A DNA stretch of 64,000 bases from Butyrivibrio fibrisolvens (GTDB taxonomy: Bacteria > Bacillota > Clostridia > Lachnospirales > Lachnospiraceae), in assembly GCF_037113525.1 (NCBI RefSeq), contig NZ_CP146963.1, positions 3,162,001 to 3,226,000 on the forward strand. The letters run 5' to 3'. Each line of letters starts with the position of its first letter. Position 1 is the first letter of the stretch. The position numbers and the translations under genes are program-made. This document shows positions 1-7,959 of the stretch, one piece after another. Under the pieces are notes generated by a model. That model was given only the letters and a program-made list of their open reading frames with translations, did no database searches and was not told where the DNA came from.

Positions 1-1210
1 AGCCTATCATCTTCCGAAACTGCTGGCTCCACTCGACTTTGATCATATTCCCTTCTTCATCAAAATCCATTCCCCACATTCCGGAATTCAGGGCTTCATG
101 AATAGCTTCGATAGTGGCCTGTTTCATGGCAGCAATGTTCTTAATGTTAGTGTGCTTGATAGCTGCTTTGTTTTTGTACATCTTTTGATCTGCATCGGTC
201 ATTGCAGAGTCGATTTTTTCTGATCTGCCTATCATAGTATATCCAAAGGCACAGACGTAAGGTGTCTTGGACAGTTCTTTTTTGATAAGTTCTATGTCTT
301 TTTGGACATAAGCTTCATCCTTGGCATAATAGAATATCGCGAATTCATCGCCGCCTATTCTATATACATTTTTGGCTCTTCCGGCTTTAAAATTAAGGCA
401 CCTGCTAACTGCCTGAAGTGCCTCATCACCGGCTTTGTGCCCCATCGTATCATTGATCTTCTTTAGATCATTCATATCAACTGAAGCGACGGCACTTATC
501 CTCTCTCTGCCCTTTTTAGAATCAGCATAGTAGCATTGACGATTCATGAGCCCTGTAAGCGGATCCATCTTGGAAGTATTCATGTACAGGAACAGATAAT
601 ATAGTATCAGAGCGGATGCAAAGAGAGTACTGTAGTCAGTATCAACATCTAGGATTACGTGTAATATAACTCCCATAAGTGAGAATACAAGCGTGAAGAA
701 GACTCCTTTTCTGGCTCTTCTGTAAAAAAGAGAGAAGTTCTCTATAAGGAATATTCCAAGAGCAAAGGCATAAAAGAAAAACAGGATGTAGGGATAATAT
801 TTAAAAAAGCTATCTACAGTTTTATACACATTGTCCGCGGTATACCAGAAAATAAGATGGGTCCACTGAGAAGTATATATAAGAGGGATACTTATTGTAA
901 GAGGTATGTGGATCCACATTTTCTGCTTCCGGATACCATCACCCATGCCTATTATGCCAATCATTATAGCTGGATGGAGCAGATAGATAGTAGAAGTGAG
1001 TATAGGCCTTGCTATAGACAAGGTTTCAAAGCTTCGTGTCCAGAGTTCTAAAGACCATAGAACTGACTCTGTGAAGATCAAAATGACGACAATCCTTGTC
1101 ACCAGTATGGTCTTTTTGGTCAGATGAATTCCGGAATCCATCAAAAGCCACAGACCTATAAGTTCAGCAAGCATTATATAATGCTCTAGCAAGAACTCTA
1201 ATATATACAT
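1..1210 (-). CDS. Membrane diguanylate cyclase (GGDEF), 3' end outside the window
   Basis: About 403 residues are visible; the C-terminus lies beyond base 1. The N-terminal ~215 residues form about seven hydrophobic segments, resembling 7TM sensor modules. A GGDEF domain follows, starting at MDPLTGLMNR, with an intact IGGDEF active-site motif near residues 284-289, so it should make cyclic di-GMP from two GTP at the membrane. After GGDEF the reading frame continues into a stretch ending WSQQFRKMIG, which looks like the start of a PAS domain, so an additional C-terminal sensor is likely. I chose the ATG at 1210 because GGAGG lies 8 bases upstream; an in-frame ATG 15 bases earlier overlaps that site. 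Gene identity is firm; ligand and downstream target are unknown. Confidence 0.85.
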   Translation of the reverse strand, partial: MYILEFLLEHYIMLAELIGLWLLMDSGIHLTKKTILVTRIVVILIFTESVLWSLELWTRSFETLSIARPILTSTIYLLHPAIMIGIIGMGDGIRKQKMWIHIPLTISIPLIYTSQWTHLIFWYTADNVYKTVDSFFKYYPYILFFFYAFALGIFLIENFSLFYRRARKGVFFTLVFSLMGVILHVILDVDTDYSTLFASALILYYLFLYMNTSKMDPLTGLMNRQCYYADSKKGRERISAVASVDMNDLKKINDTMGHKAGDEALQAVSRCLNFKAGRAKNVYRIGGDEFAIFYYAKDEAYVQKDIELIKKELSKTPYVCAFGYTMIGRSEKIDSAMTDADQKMYKNKAAIKHTNIKNIAAMKQATIEAIHEALNSGMWGMDFDEEGNMIKVEWSQQFRKMIG

Positions 1211-1356
1211 CACAATAACCTCCATAAACTCATGCGACATGCAAAAAGGCGGCCGATGAGCCATCAATGATGGAGCATTACATTATCACAAGATATGATC
1301 ACATATAGTGCTACTTCTATTTCGACATAAAAAGGGATAATTATTAGTAAAATTTA

Positions 1357-2181
1357 TTACGTATTAGAAATCGCGTTCGACAAATCGTTGATTATTGCAA
1401 TTATTGTCCTGATCAGATTTCTGGTTGCTTCGTATGGGTCTGCACTTTCAGCGCTTCTTCCGGTTGGTAGATGCATGAAGGCGTCTACTTTTTCGAAGGC
1501 GAACATTGCCATGCCGCTGGTGAGGACAACTGAGAAGTCGCCGTAGCGCTGTTTGATTGACATAAGTCCTGATATGACGTTGCTGTTGATTGCGGCGTCG
1601 AAGCTTTCTTTATCGGATGCGAAACACATGAACTGGTTGTCGAAGTCAGGTAACATTGTTGCCATACGTATGGGTGTTGCCTTAGGATTCAGATTACAGT
1701 AATCGGCAAATGTATGCTTGAATATACTGGAGCTAGGCATACAGGATACAATCTTCACAGTGCCTTTTATATTGCTGGGTCTATTGAACTTGAGAATTGA
1801 TCCCTCATATGTTGTGCAGGTGCCACCGCTATCTGTGCTAGTGGGAGTTGAATTGTGATAGCTGTCATAAGAGAAGGTCTCGATTCCTCTTTCATCATTG
1901 GAGTTCATGTAGAAATTTACGTGTTCAAACATATCTCTTCTAAAGAGTCCAAAGTATGAATACATATTTAGAACATCGCAGGTCTTACCGAAGGGCACGA
2001 ACTCTCCATTTGGGAAGAACTCTTTTACCACAGGGATTACTACTCTGTCGGCATAGGCTATCCTGTATTTACGCCTATGTGTTCTGATGCCCCATATGGT
2101 GAATATTACTGAATAAACTATAACGATGTATATTACTATTCCGCGCATATCTGATGTGTTATCCTTCTCTCTTAACTCCAT
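1357..2181 (-). CDS. Single-pass membrane protein, DUF3137-like
   Basis: This is a 274-residue protein. One hydrophobic segment lies near residues 13-32 (GIVIYIVIVYSVIFTIWGI), followed by a long soluble domain. Residues ~85-135 contain a Tyr/Ser/Thr-rich stretch, then a G-x-x-x-x-F-N block (EGSILKFNRP), reminiscent of DUF3137 proteins of Firmicutes, whose function is not established. A second motif, FCASDKESFDAAINS, sits near residue 190. The start is uncertain: the ATG at 2181 has only a weak ribosome binding site, and the next ATG (MRGIVIYI) would begin just before the membrane segment. The 1211-1356 gap upstream of the cyclase gene shows nothing I can name. The family call is by eye and tentative. 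Confidence 0.5.
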   Translation of the reverse strand: MELREKDNTSDMRGIVIYIVIVYSVIFTIWGIRTHRRKYRIAYADRVVIPVVKEFFPNGEFVPFGKTCDVLNMYSYFGLFRRDMFEHVNFYMNSNDERGIETFSYDSYHNSTPTSTDSGGTCTTYEGSILKFNRPSNIKGTVKIVSCMPSSSIFKHTFADYCNLNPKATPIRMATMLPDFDNQFMCFASDKESFDAAINSNVISGLMSIKQRYGDFSVVLTSGMAMFAFEKVDAFMHLPTGRSAESADPYEATRNLIRTIIAIINDLSNAISNT

Positions 2182-2225
2182 TCATTCACAAAAATGTACC
2201 AAGTATAATAACCTTAGTAAGATAC

Positions 2226-2278
2226 AAAAATACCTGCACCCCTTGGTGAAGACTAAGCCACCTTGGCTACAGGTTTTT
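2226..2278. terminator. Probable hairpin terminator between small genes
   Basis: CCTG at 2233 can pair with CAGG at 2269, enclosing CACC/GGTG pairs, with T runs on both outer sides. It lies after the 75-aa gene and before the DUF3137-like gene, so it could end transcription on the minus strand. Confidence 0.35.
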
Positions 2279-2329
2279 CTTTACAAATAATATACTCTTT
2301 CAAAAGGCTCTTTTCCATGAGAACCATAT

Positions 2330-2557
2330 CTACTCAAACAGTTCCGGTTCATTCTCTATCAGATCTTCAACCAGATACCTGTAATCCATATTTTCGATAC
2401 CGTAACTGCCGTCATTAATCTGCTGAGACAACCTACTACGGTAATAAACGTCCATTGCCTGCCGGATTGAAATTCCTTTAGTATCCGCAAGCTGATTGAT
2501 AATCTTTTCTTCCAACATTTCTTTATATGTTTTATCAAGTGCATCTTTATCTATCAT
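2330..2557 (-). CDS. Small conserved hypothetical protein paired with DUF3791
   Basis: A 75-residue acidic protein preceded by GAGGTG 5 bases from the ATG. It contains a helical stretch, a KGISIRQAMDVYYRSRL block and a C-terminal YLVEDLIENEPELFE. I recognise the general pattern (helix, then I-S-x-x-x-A-M-x-x-Y-Y-x-S) from small proteins encoded beside DUF3791 and DUF3990 genes in Lachnospiraceae. It lies 27 bases downstream of the DUF3791 gene in the same orientation, so the two are probably co-transcribed. Such sets are suspected toxin-antitoxin-like modules, but no DUF3990 partner is visible here. Function unknown. Confidence 0.6.
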   Translation of the reverse strand: MIDKDALDKTYKEMLEEKIINQLADTKGISIRQAMDVYYRSRLSQQINDGSYGIENMDYRYLVEDLIENEPELFE

Positions 2558-2584
2558 GACGTCACCTCATAAGATTTCTTGCTA

Positions 2585-2800
2585 TCATACGGTTACTCCT
2601 TTTTCTTTGACAAACTCAGTAATATCTTCCACAAGATACTGCTTGCCCTGTGTGTGCAGTACATCATAACAAGGCAAAATATAACTATCCAGAATGCCTG
2701 ATTCATTCAATATCTGATACACTCTTCTGTAAGGTTTATTCCAATCATCCGCAAGCGCATGAATTACAAAAACTGTAAATTCCAATGTTTTCTTGTCCAT
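2585..2800 (-). CDS. DUF3791 domain protein
   Basis: A 71-residue protein covering essentially the whole DUF3791 domain: an N-terminal FTVFVIHALADDWNK helix, the VYQILNESGILDSYI block, the near-invariant YDVLHTQGKQYLVEDI segment and a short tail. AGGAGG lies 6 bases before the ATG. Family members are typically encoded next to DUF3990 proteins, which resemble ADP-ribosyltransferases, suggesting an antitoxin or accessory role. That is family context, not proven here, and the DUF3990 gene is absent. Upstream, 2801-2921 holds no credible gene. Confidence 0.75.
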   Translation of the reverse strand: MDKKTLEFTVFVIHALADDWNKPYRRVYQILNESGILDSYILPCYDVLHTQGKQYLVEDITEFVKEKGVTV

Positions 2801-2921
2801 CGCAATCCTCCTGAAGCTTCAAGTTTTTTACCTATTACTAAACATAATTCTTCTGATGACATACACAGCACATTCTTCAATCAGCTGTATTTTTTCATGA
2901 AGCCCATATCTACATGGATCT

Positions 2922-2987
2922 GGTGTGATTTAATTCTATCACATACAGATGAAACTTGTCAGTGCACTGATAGACATCGCCAAATCG
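2922..2987 (-). pseudogene. Short remnant of an Rpn-type nuclease/transposase gene
   Basis: One minus-strand frame between two stops reads GDVYQCTDKFHLYVIELNHT, matching the central part of Rpn family (PD-(D/E)XK) recombination-promoting nucleases, where a hydrophobic V-I-E-L-N segment follows a D-x-x-x-x-T-D block. Its last 23 bases recur at 7114-7136 at the start of a second Rpn remnant. Only about 20 codons survive, so this is decayed sequence and not a gene. Confidence 0.55.
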
Positions 2988-3101
2988 CTAATTCTGAAAA
3001 TTTCGCTTTATTTCTTTTCCCAAAATAAAAGCTACAGCCCACGCCAGGCTGTAGCCAATATCTGCTCTAATTCATTTAAAATCATATTATCAAAAGGTTT
3101 T

Positions 3102-3126
3102 ATTGATAGTACCAGGTTCAGTAAAT
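3102..3126. repeat. Dispersed repeat copy 1 (TAGTACCAGGTTCA type)
   Basis: ATAGTACCAGGTTCAGTAAA overlaps the stop codon of the truncated AAA/PD-(D/E)XK copy. Near-identical strings occur at 9507, 11706, 15769 and 17811, always outside intact coding sequence or at the 3' end of this gene type. Confidence 0.6.
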
Positions 3127-3611
3127 CCCTGTGCTGATCTTTACCTTTTTTCCCGAAAAGGCCACTCCTATCTTAACAATATCCGTTATGCCTTCCTCTT
3201 TCATCTCTGCATCGTATCTTTTTTCCTGTATCTGATCCAATGCGTCTGAAGATAACAGATCAAGCGCTTTATCATCCAGATCTTTATCCCATTTCAGTTC
3301 CATGATGATACCAGGTAGCTTTTTCTTTCTGGGAAACATACTGATATCGTACCTTCCATCACCGGACTCCCTGTTGGAACGAATCTTATACTGATTATCC
3401 ATTAGTGCAACAAGTCCAAGAGTGAGGCCATGATAGAAGCCTTCTGCACCGGCATCGTAAAAGCTTATGGTCTTTTGCATGTATTCGCCAATACCTTCTT
3501 GAAGCTTCGTAATATCTAGTTTGTACAGGCTCTCAGCGATCTTGTCATAGAATGCTTTGGAATATCCTTCCTGTATGGGTGTATCATACTCATCGATGAT
3601 TATAATAGGGG
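3117..3611 (-). pseudogene. Truncated, internally deleted copy of the AAA ATPase/PD-(D/E)XK gene
   Basis: This segment is almost identical to parts of the full-length gene at 9519-11387. It holds the 3' 430 bases of that gene, then jumps over 675 bases and continues with the Walker B region (IIIIDEYDTPIQEGYS). The junction is an 8-bp direct repeat, GATCTTGT, present at 9939 and 10614 in the intact copy and once here at 3538. The deletion is in frame (225 codons). I found a single substitution over ~500 bases (C at 3488 versus T at 9889, Gly for Asp). The 5' half with Walker A is missing; homology stops at 3611, just before yeiH. The remaining ATG at 3480 would give a 120-aa nuclease-domain fragment. 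Confidence 0.9.
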
Positions 3612-3639
3612 GTTTTTGTCAACGTCTATTTTGAATCGT

Positions 3640-4677
3640 TTACCATATCCCCATTACATGTTGCATCACAAGGCTTACAACTGTTATTCCGCCCCAGCAA
3701 CATCCACCAAGCAGTATCGGCTTTCCACCGGATTTAATGAGCTTGATCACGTTGCTGTTCAGGCCTATAGCAGCCATGGCCATTATGATAAAGAACTTGC
3801 TAAGTTCTTTAAGAGGTATAAAAATATCCGAAGGTACTCCCATTTCCAAGCAAAGTGTTGTGATGATTGAAGCAAGAACAAAGAACACTATGAACATCGG
3901 GAATGCTCTCCTGAAGCTAAAACCGTTGGTGGTGCTTCCATCCTTTTTTGCTTCCTTTGCTCTCATATAAGCAAGAACCAGTGTAATCGGAATGATTGCT
4001 AATGTCCTTGTAAGCTTCACTGTAACTGCCTTGTCCAAAGTCTGACTACCCAGGTTCCACATGCTGTCCCATGTTGACGCAGCTGCGGTGACGGAAGAAG
4101 TATCATTAACTGCAGTTCCCGCAAAAATACCGAAAGCCTCTCCTGTTGTGATATCAAAACCTATAAGCTTTCCCAGCGAAGGAAAAAGAAGTGCTGCCAG
4201 CACGTTAAAGAAAAATATCACAGAAATTGCCTGTGCCACTTCATCATCATCCGCATCAATGACAGGAGCCGTAGCTGCTATTGCTGAGCCGCCGCATATT
4301 GATGAGCCAACTCCGATAAGAGTAGCTGTGTTTCCTTTGATATTCATAACCTTATGAAGAATCCATGATAGGATAAGCGATGTTGAAATCGTGCAGATAA
4401 TTATAGGAAGTGACTGTTTTCCGGTCTGAAGAACGACCGAAAGATTCATACCAAATCCAAGGAGGACAACAGCCGCCTGCAGGATCATCTTTGATGTAAA
4501 CTTTATTCCATCCGATGCCTTTCCCTTATCATTCCAGAACAGGGCTATTATCATACCCAGAATAATCGCAATCACCGCTCCGCCAACGACAGGGAAGCGC
4601 TTTCCCAGGAGCCATGAAGGAACTGCAATAGTGAAGCATACTATTACTCCCATGTAATTCTTTTTCAAAAAATCCAT
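3640..4677 (-). CDS. yeiH: YeiH/UPF0324 family putative sulfate or anion exporter
   Basis: An integral membrane protein of 345 residues with about ten hydrophobic helices. Family landmarks include WLLGKRFPVVGGAVIAI near the N-terminus, KMILQAAVVLLGFGMNL, VGSSICGGSAIAATAPVI, and FGIFAGTAVNDTSSVTAA. The start is taken at 4677, where AGAGAGG lies 7 bases upstream; the longer reading from 4716 lacks a clear site. YeiH proteins are annotated as putative sulfate or other anion exporters from genetic context with CysB/CysL-type regulators; the substrate is not proven. The divergent LysR gene at 4805 shares its promoter region and is the likely regulator. The 3' end abuts a duplicated gene fragment. 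Confidence 0.88.
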   Translation of the reverse strand: MDFLKKNYMGVIVCFTIAVPSWLLGKRFPVVGGAVIAIILGMIIALFWNDKGKASDGIKFTSKMILQAAVVLLGFGMNLSVVLQTGKQSLPIIICTISTSLILSWILHKVMNIKGNTATLIGVGSSICGGSAIAATAPVIDADDDEVAQAISVIFFFNVLAALLFPSLGKLIGFDITTGEAFGIFAGTAVNDTSSVTAAASTWDSMWNLGSQTLDKAVTVKLTRTLAIIPITLVLAYMRAKEAKKDGSTTNGFSFRRAFPMFIVFFVLASIITTLCLEMGVPSDIFIPLKELSKFFIIMAMAAIGLNSNVIKLIKSGGKPILLGGCCWGGITVVSLVMQHVMGIW

Positions 4678-4804
4678 CTCAAGACCTCTCTCTCTTTTTA
4701 ATCTGTTCTTTCGCATGTCTTATTCTATTCTGTCTTTTGAAAAAGATAAAATTATATATTATTATATATCCATAAACATTTCTTATCGTTAGGGAGGACT
4801 GATT

Positions 4805-5698
4805 ATGCTGGATTTCAGGATAGATACCTTTCTATGTGTTTGCAGGCACCTCAATTTCACCAAGGCGGCTAAGGAGCTGAATATTACTCAGCCCGCTGTT
4901 TCTCAGCACATACATCATCTTGAAAATGAATACGGGACAAAGCTGTTTACTCAGGATGGAAAAAAACTTTTTCTAACTGATAACGGAAAACTCCTGTATA
5001 AAAAAATGAATCAGATAAAAAATGATGATGAAAGTCTCAAAGAAATACTTTCAAAGAATAACCATGGCTTAAAAGACATCTCTTTTGGTGTCACCATGAC
5101 CATAGGAGAATACATAATTGCTGATCCGATCAGTGATTACATAAAAAATCACCCGGATACTAATCTTAAGATTACATTTGGCAACACATCGGAGCTTCTA
5201 AAAAAACTCTCCGACGGTGTTATAGATTTTGCACTTGTAGAAGGATATTTCCCTGAAAATGATTATGAAACGCTGCTTTTTAGCAAAGAAGAGTTCGTTC
5301 CTGTCTGTTCGGCAAAGCACTCTTTCAATCAGAAGCCACGCGTGATAAAAGATCTCTTTCCCGAGCGAATTCTTATAAGAGAACCCGGTTCAGGAACGCG
5401 CAATATATTGGAAAGAGCTCTTGCCCTGAACAATTACTCCACAAGTGATTTTAGGAATTTTACCCAGGTGGAGAACATGCATGCCATAATAAGCCTTATT
5501 GAAAAAGATTGTGGCATCACCTTTTTATATAAAGCAGCGGTTGCATCAGGACTGCAGTCCGGATATCTGAAAACAATCCCCCTTGACGACTTTAGGGTAA
5601 AACATGATTTTACCTTCATCTGGCCCAAAGATACTGTTTTCAGTGAAGAGATCCGTGCAATATGTGAGGAAATACAACCTATAACTCATTCTGCATGA
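4805..5698 (+). CDS. LysR-family transcriptional regulator
   Basis: A 297-residue LysR protein. The N-terminal winged helix-turn-helix spans residues ~16-45 (FTKAAKELNITQPAVSQHI), followed by the periplasmic-binding-like effector domain, with VEGYFPENDYETLLF and REPGSGTRNILE being typical. GGAGG is 8 bases before the ATG. It is transcribed away from yeiH, the standard arrangement for a LysR regulator and its target; CysL-like control of yeiH is the obvious hypothesis. The 127-bp intergenic region holds a tandem ATTATATAT at 4751-4769 that could be part of an operator. Its last 13 bases overlap the 3' end of the convergent membrane-protein gene. Confidence 0.9.
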   Translation: MLDFRIDTFLCVCRHLNFTKAAKELNITQPAVSQHIHHLENEYGTKLFTQDGKKLFLTDNGKLLYKKMNQIKNDDESLKEILSKNNHGLKDISFGVTMTIGEYIIADPISDYIKNHPDTNLKITFGNTSELLKKLSDGVIDFALVEGYFPENDYETLLFSKEEFVPVCSAKHSFNQKPRVIKDLFPERILIREPGSGTRNILERALALNNYSTSDFRNFTQVENMHAIISLIEKDCGITFLYKAAVASGLQSGYLKTIPLDDFRVKHDFTFIWPKDTVFSEEIRAICEEIQPITHSA

Positions 5699-6648
5699 AG
5701 TTCATGTTCTTTTTCATAAAGCTTGTTATCCTGCCGTCTCATGAAAATCATCCGGGACAGAAAAAGAATCAAGCTACTTCCTACAAAAATCTGAATCGGA
5801 TATGTGATTAGTACGCTTTCAGATATTATCATGCTCAGCATGGTAATAGCGCCAACCGGTGGCATATACATCTTAGTAAAATGAATAACAATAAGCATAC
5901 CACTTGTAGCAACAATTGCTGAAATCGTAATAGGAAGCCCTATCCAAATAGCAAAGAAATATCTTGAAATCACACCAATTATGGCACACACAGTTATCAC
6001 TGCCACCGTTTTGACTGGCATATTTCTTGTTTTGTTCCTTGGCCTGGAAAACTCAGTAAATGCCACAAGTAATGGAGGTGCCACAACAAATCTATAACCC
6101 GTTCTGAATGCAACACCGGCTATTACTGTCACACAAAGGATTCTAATGGAAGTATCTACCATATCGTCCCTGGAATTCAGCATCACAGGAACATATTCCT
6201 CATCTGCTCGGATTCCCTGAAATAGAAAAAGTTTATGAAACAATATTACAAGTAATGTCAGTACAAATGCAGCTATAGGATACACTATACTTGTAGTATG
6301 CATCATCACCGGGAGCACTATTGCTGAGACAAATGGTGCAAACGTGGTTCCTGAAAACATAAAGATTACCTGAGCGATTGTGAATGCCAAAATCACTTCG
6401 ATATACGTATCAAACGGAACAAATCTTACAATGCACACTCCTATTATCGCACAGCCTGTTATCAGTGAAAGCATACGCTTTCCATTAACCTTCCAGCTTC
6501 TATTTTTTGCCACCATATATCCAACTGCTAATGCTGTTATCTCAGGAAATATAATCTCCTTCTCATTTAAAGTTTCTGCAAATAGTGTCATCAGCGCTAC
6601 TAACAGAACTGTACAAGCGTATGGTATTATTCTCTTGACTCTATACAT
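5686..6648 (-). CDS. Polytopic membrane protein, HPP-like
   Basis: A 320-residue, strongly hydrophobic protein with roughly nine to ten predicted membrane segments in two similar halves (ITALAVGYMVAKNRSWKVNG and APPLLVAFTEFSRPRNKTRN). The pattern of paired glycine/proline-rich helices followed by an Arg/Lys-rich turn resembles the HPP integral membrane family, whose function is unclear; I am not certain of the family. There is no strong ribosome binding site before the ATG at 6648, and an in-frame stop lies just upstream, so the start is the first possible one. It converges on the LysR gene with a 13-bp overlap, so antisense interference is possible. Confidence 0.65.
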   Translation of the reverse strand: MYRVKRIIPYACTVLLVALMTLFAETLNEKEIIFPEITALAVGYMVAKNRSWKVNGKRMLSLITGCAIIGVCIVRFVPFDTYIEVILAFTIAQVIFMFSGTTFAPFVSAIVLPVMMHTTSIVYPIAAFVLTLLVILFHKLFLFQGIRADEEYVPVMLNSRDDMVDTSIRILCVTVIAGVAFRTGYRFVVAPPLLVAFTEFSRPRNKTRNMPVKTVAVITVCAIIGVISRYFFAIWIGLPITISAIVATSGMLIVIHFTKMYMPPVGAITMLSMIISESVLITYPIQIFVGSSLILFLSRMIFMRRQDNKLYEKEHELHAE

Positions 6649-6787
6649 ATTCTATAAAAAACATGCAATCAATGTGATGATCGCGATTCCTCCCTACTTA
6701 AAAATAGCACATTTACTGACACTCTTTCCAAGAAAGACTCCGCAAGGGTCTCGTCTGTTGTTTTTCGTTTCACAGCTATTCACTCCT

Positions 6788-7136
6788 TTAGTCAATTTTA
6801 ATCAGGATCTGCAAAAGAATTAAGCATATATAGTAAATAAAAGTTACTATTCCAAGCAAGTGGCTTTCTTCGATTTTATTATCTTTTTCAGCCAGCGCTT
6901 CTTTCATTCTTCTTTCGTGAATGATATTATCTTCTCTTATGCGGCACCGCTCAGCGATCATAAAGTCAGAATTAGCGGCAAATATTTTTTCAGCAGTTGA
7001 ATTCATGGATGGGTTGGTACTTGTGATCATCTTAATTTCCTCCCATGTAGTAGCTTTGAAAAGTTTGGCCCAAGTATCGATTTTTTGTTTTTTCTTCTTC
7101 TGTAGCCATTTCTGTGTGATTTAATTCTATCACATA
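6788..7136 (-). pseudogene. Frameshifted C-terminal remnant of an Rpn-type nuclease
   Basis: Starting at 7136 one frame reads YVIELNHTEMATEEEKTKN, then an A-rich run (7081-7100 on the minus strand) breaks the frame. The next frame continues as IDTWAKLFKATTWEEIKMI and runs into the open frame from 7030 (NPSMNSTAEKIFAANSDF, AERCRIREDNIIHERR). Together these match the C-terminal half of Rpn family (PD-(D/E)XK) nuclease/transposase proteins. The catalytic N-terminal half is missing and stops lie directly upstream. The last ~20 residues (a hydrophobic ILLQILIKID tail) look like run-on sequence. The 81-aa open frame at 6788-7030 could be translated but would not be a functional nuclease. Confidence 0.75.
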
Positions 7137-7165
7137 AGGCAGGTATATTACTCACTTGCTTTGAT

Positions 7166-7810
7166 TCATTCATAGATAAGATATAGTGGTACATTGACCA
7201 TCCAATCTTGTTGTCTGAAACCCGCCATTGAGAATCGCCAGGGTTTCAAATCTTTATTTTCGTTATAAATAGTACTAAGACTTTTGGATCTTAGATTTTC
7301 TTCCGCCTTAACTTCTATAGGATGAACGTCTTCTTTTTGAATTATAAAATCAAGTTCTAGCGTAGAATTATCTTTTGAGTAGTAATATGCTTTGATATCT
7401 TGCGCTATGATTTGCTGCAAAACATATTGTTCTGTAAAGGCGCCTTTATACTCTTTAAAAGCTGTGTCTTTCACTAAAATATCTTTTGCGGAAACATCAG
7501 ACATCGCTCCAAGAAGCCCCAGATCAACACAGAATAATTTAAATGCATTATAATCTTCGTAAAATTTTATTGGACGACATACTTTTGAAACGCGCGGTAC
7601 TTTATGAACAAGCCCTGCTTCGATAAGCCATTGTATAGCGTTTTCGAACTCTTTTGCCCGTGCACCTTTTTTTACCGAACCAAAGATATATTTTTTGTTC
7701 TCCTTAGCAAGCTGAGCTGGAATTGAATCCCATACCATATTTACCTTTGGTATAATATCCATTGGTACATGTTTGGAATCAAGGTATTTTACATTTTTAT
7801 GAGGGATCTT
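7166..7810 (-). pseudogene. 5'-truncated ATPase with C-terminal DUF4143 domain
   Basis: The open frame (198 codons from 7762, extendable without an ATG to about 7810) matches only the C-terminal part of the AAA_14/DUF4143 ATPase family: KYLDSKHVPMDIIPKV, SIPAQLAKENKKYIF, ARAKEFENAIQWL, FKLFCVDLGLLGAM, and the nuclease-like LELDFIIQKEDVHPIEVKAE. Intact members have about 200 further residues with Walker motifs upstream; none are present here. An 18-bp direct repeat (TTACATTTTTATGAGGGA at 7789 and 7822) marks the broken 5' boundary. The fragment keeps the E-x-K pair of the PD-(D/E)XK-like domain, but without the ATPase it is probably inactive. Confidence 0.8.
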
Positions 7811-7898
7811 TTAGTATTGTCTTACATTTTTATGAGGGAACATACGGACTGACCTTACATAGCTGGAAACAGCCAATTACTTCTCTTTTTTCATGGTA

Positions 7899-7938
7899 AA
7901 AGGCATCAGCTAATTTCTTAGTCGATGCCCTTTTTTTA
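7899..7938 (-). terminator. Terminator after higA
   Basis: AAGGCATC at 7900 pairs with GATGCC at 7923, with inner CTAA/TTAG pairs. T runs flank both sides, so it may be bidirectional; it lies 22-60 bases after the antitoxin stop codon. Confidence 0.75.
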
Positions 7939-7959
7939 TTTCATTTATACAGTGCTATT

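Noticed and set aside
857..1051. Plus-strand 64-codon frame
   Set aside because: Antisense shadow of the membrane part of the diguanylate cyclase gene.
2922..2944. TGTGAT...ATCACA palindrome, also at 7114-7136, as a CRP/FNR-type operator
   Set aside because: The identical segment encodes the V-I-E-L-N-H core of Rpn proteins in both places and sits inside gene remnants, so shared ancestry explains it better.
3616..3870. Plus-strand frames overlapping yeiH
   Set aside because: They are antisense shadows of a well-supported membrane protein gene.
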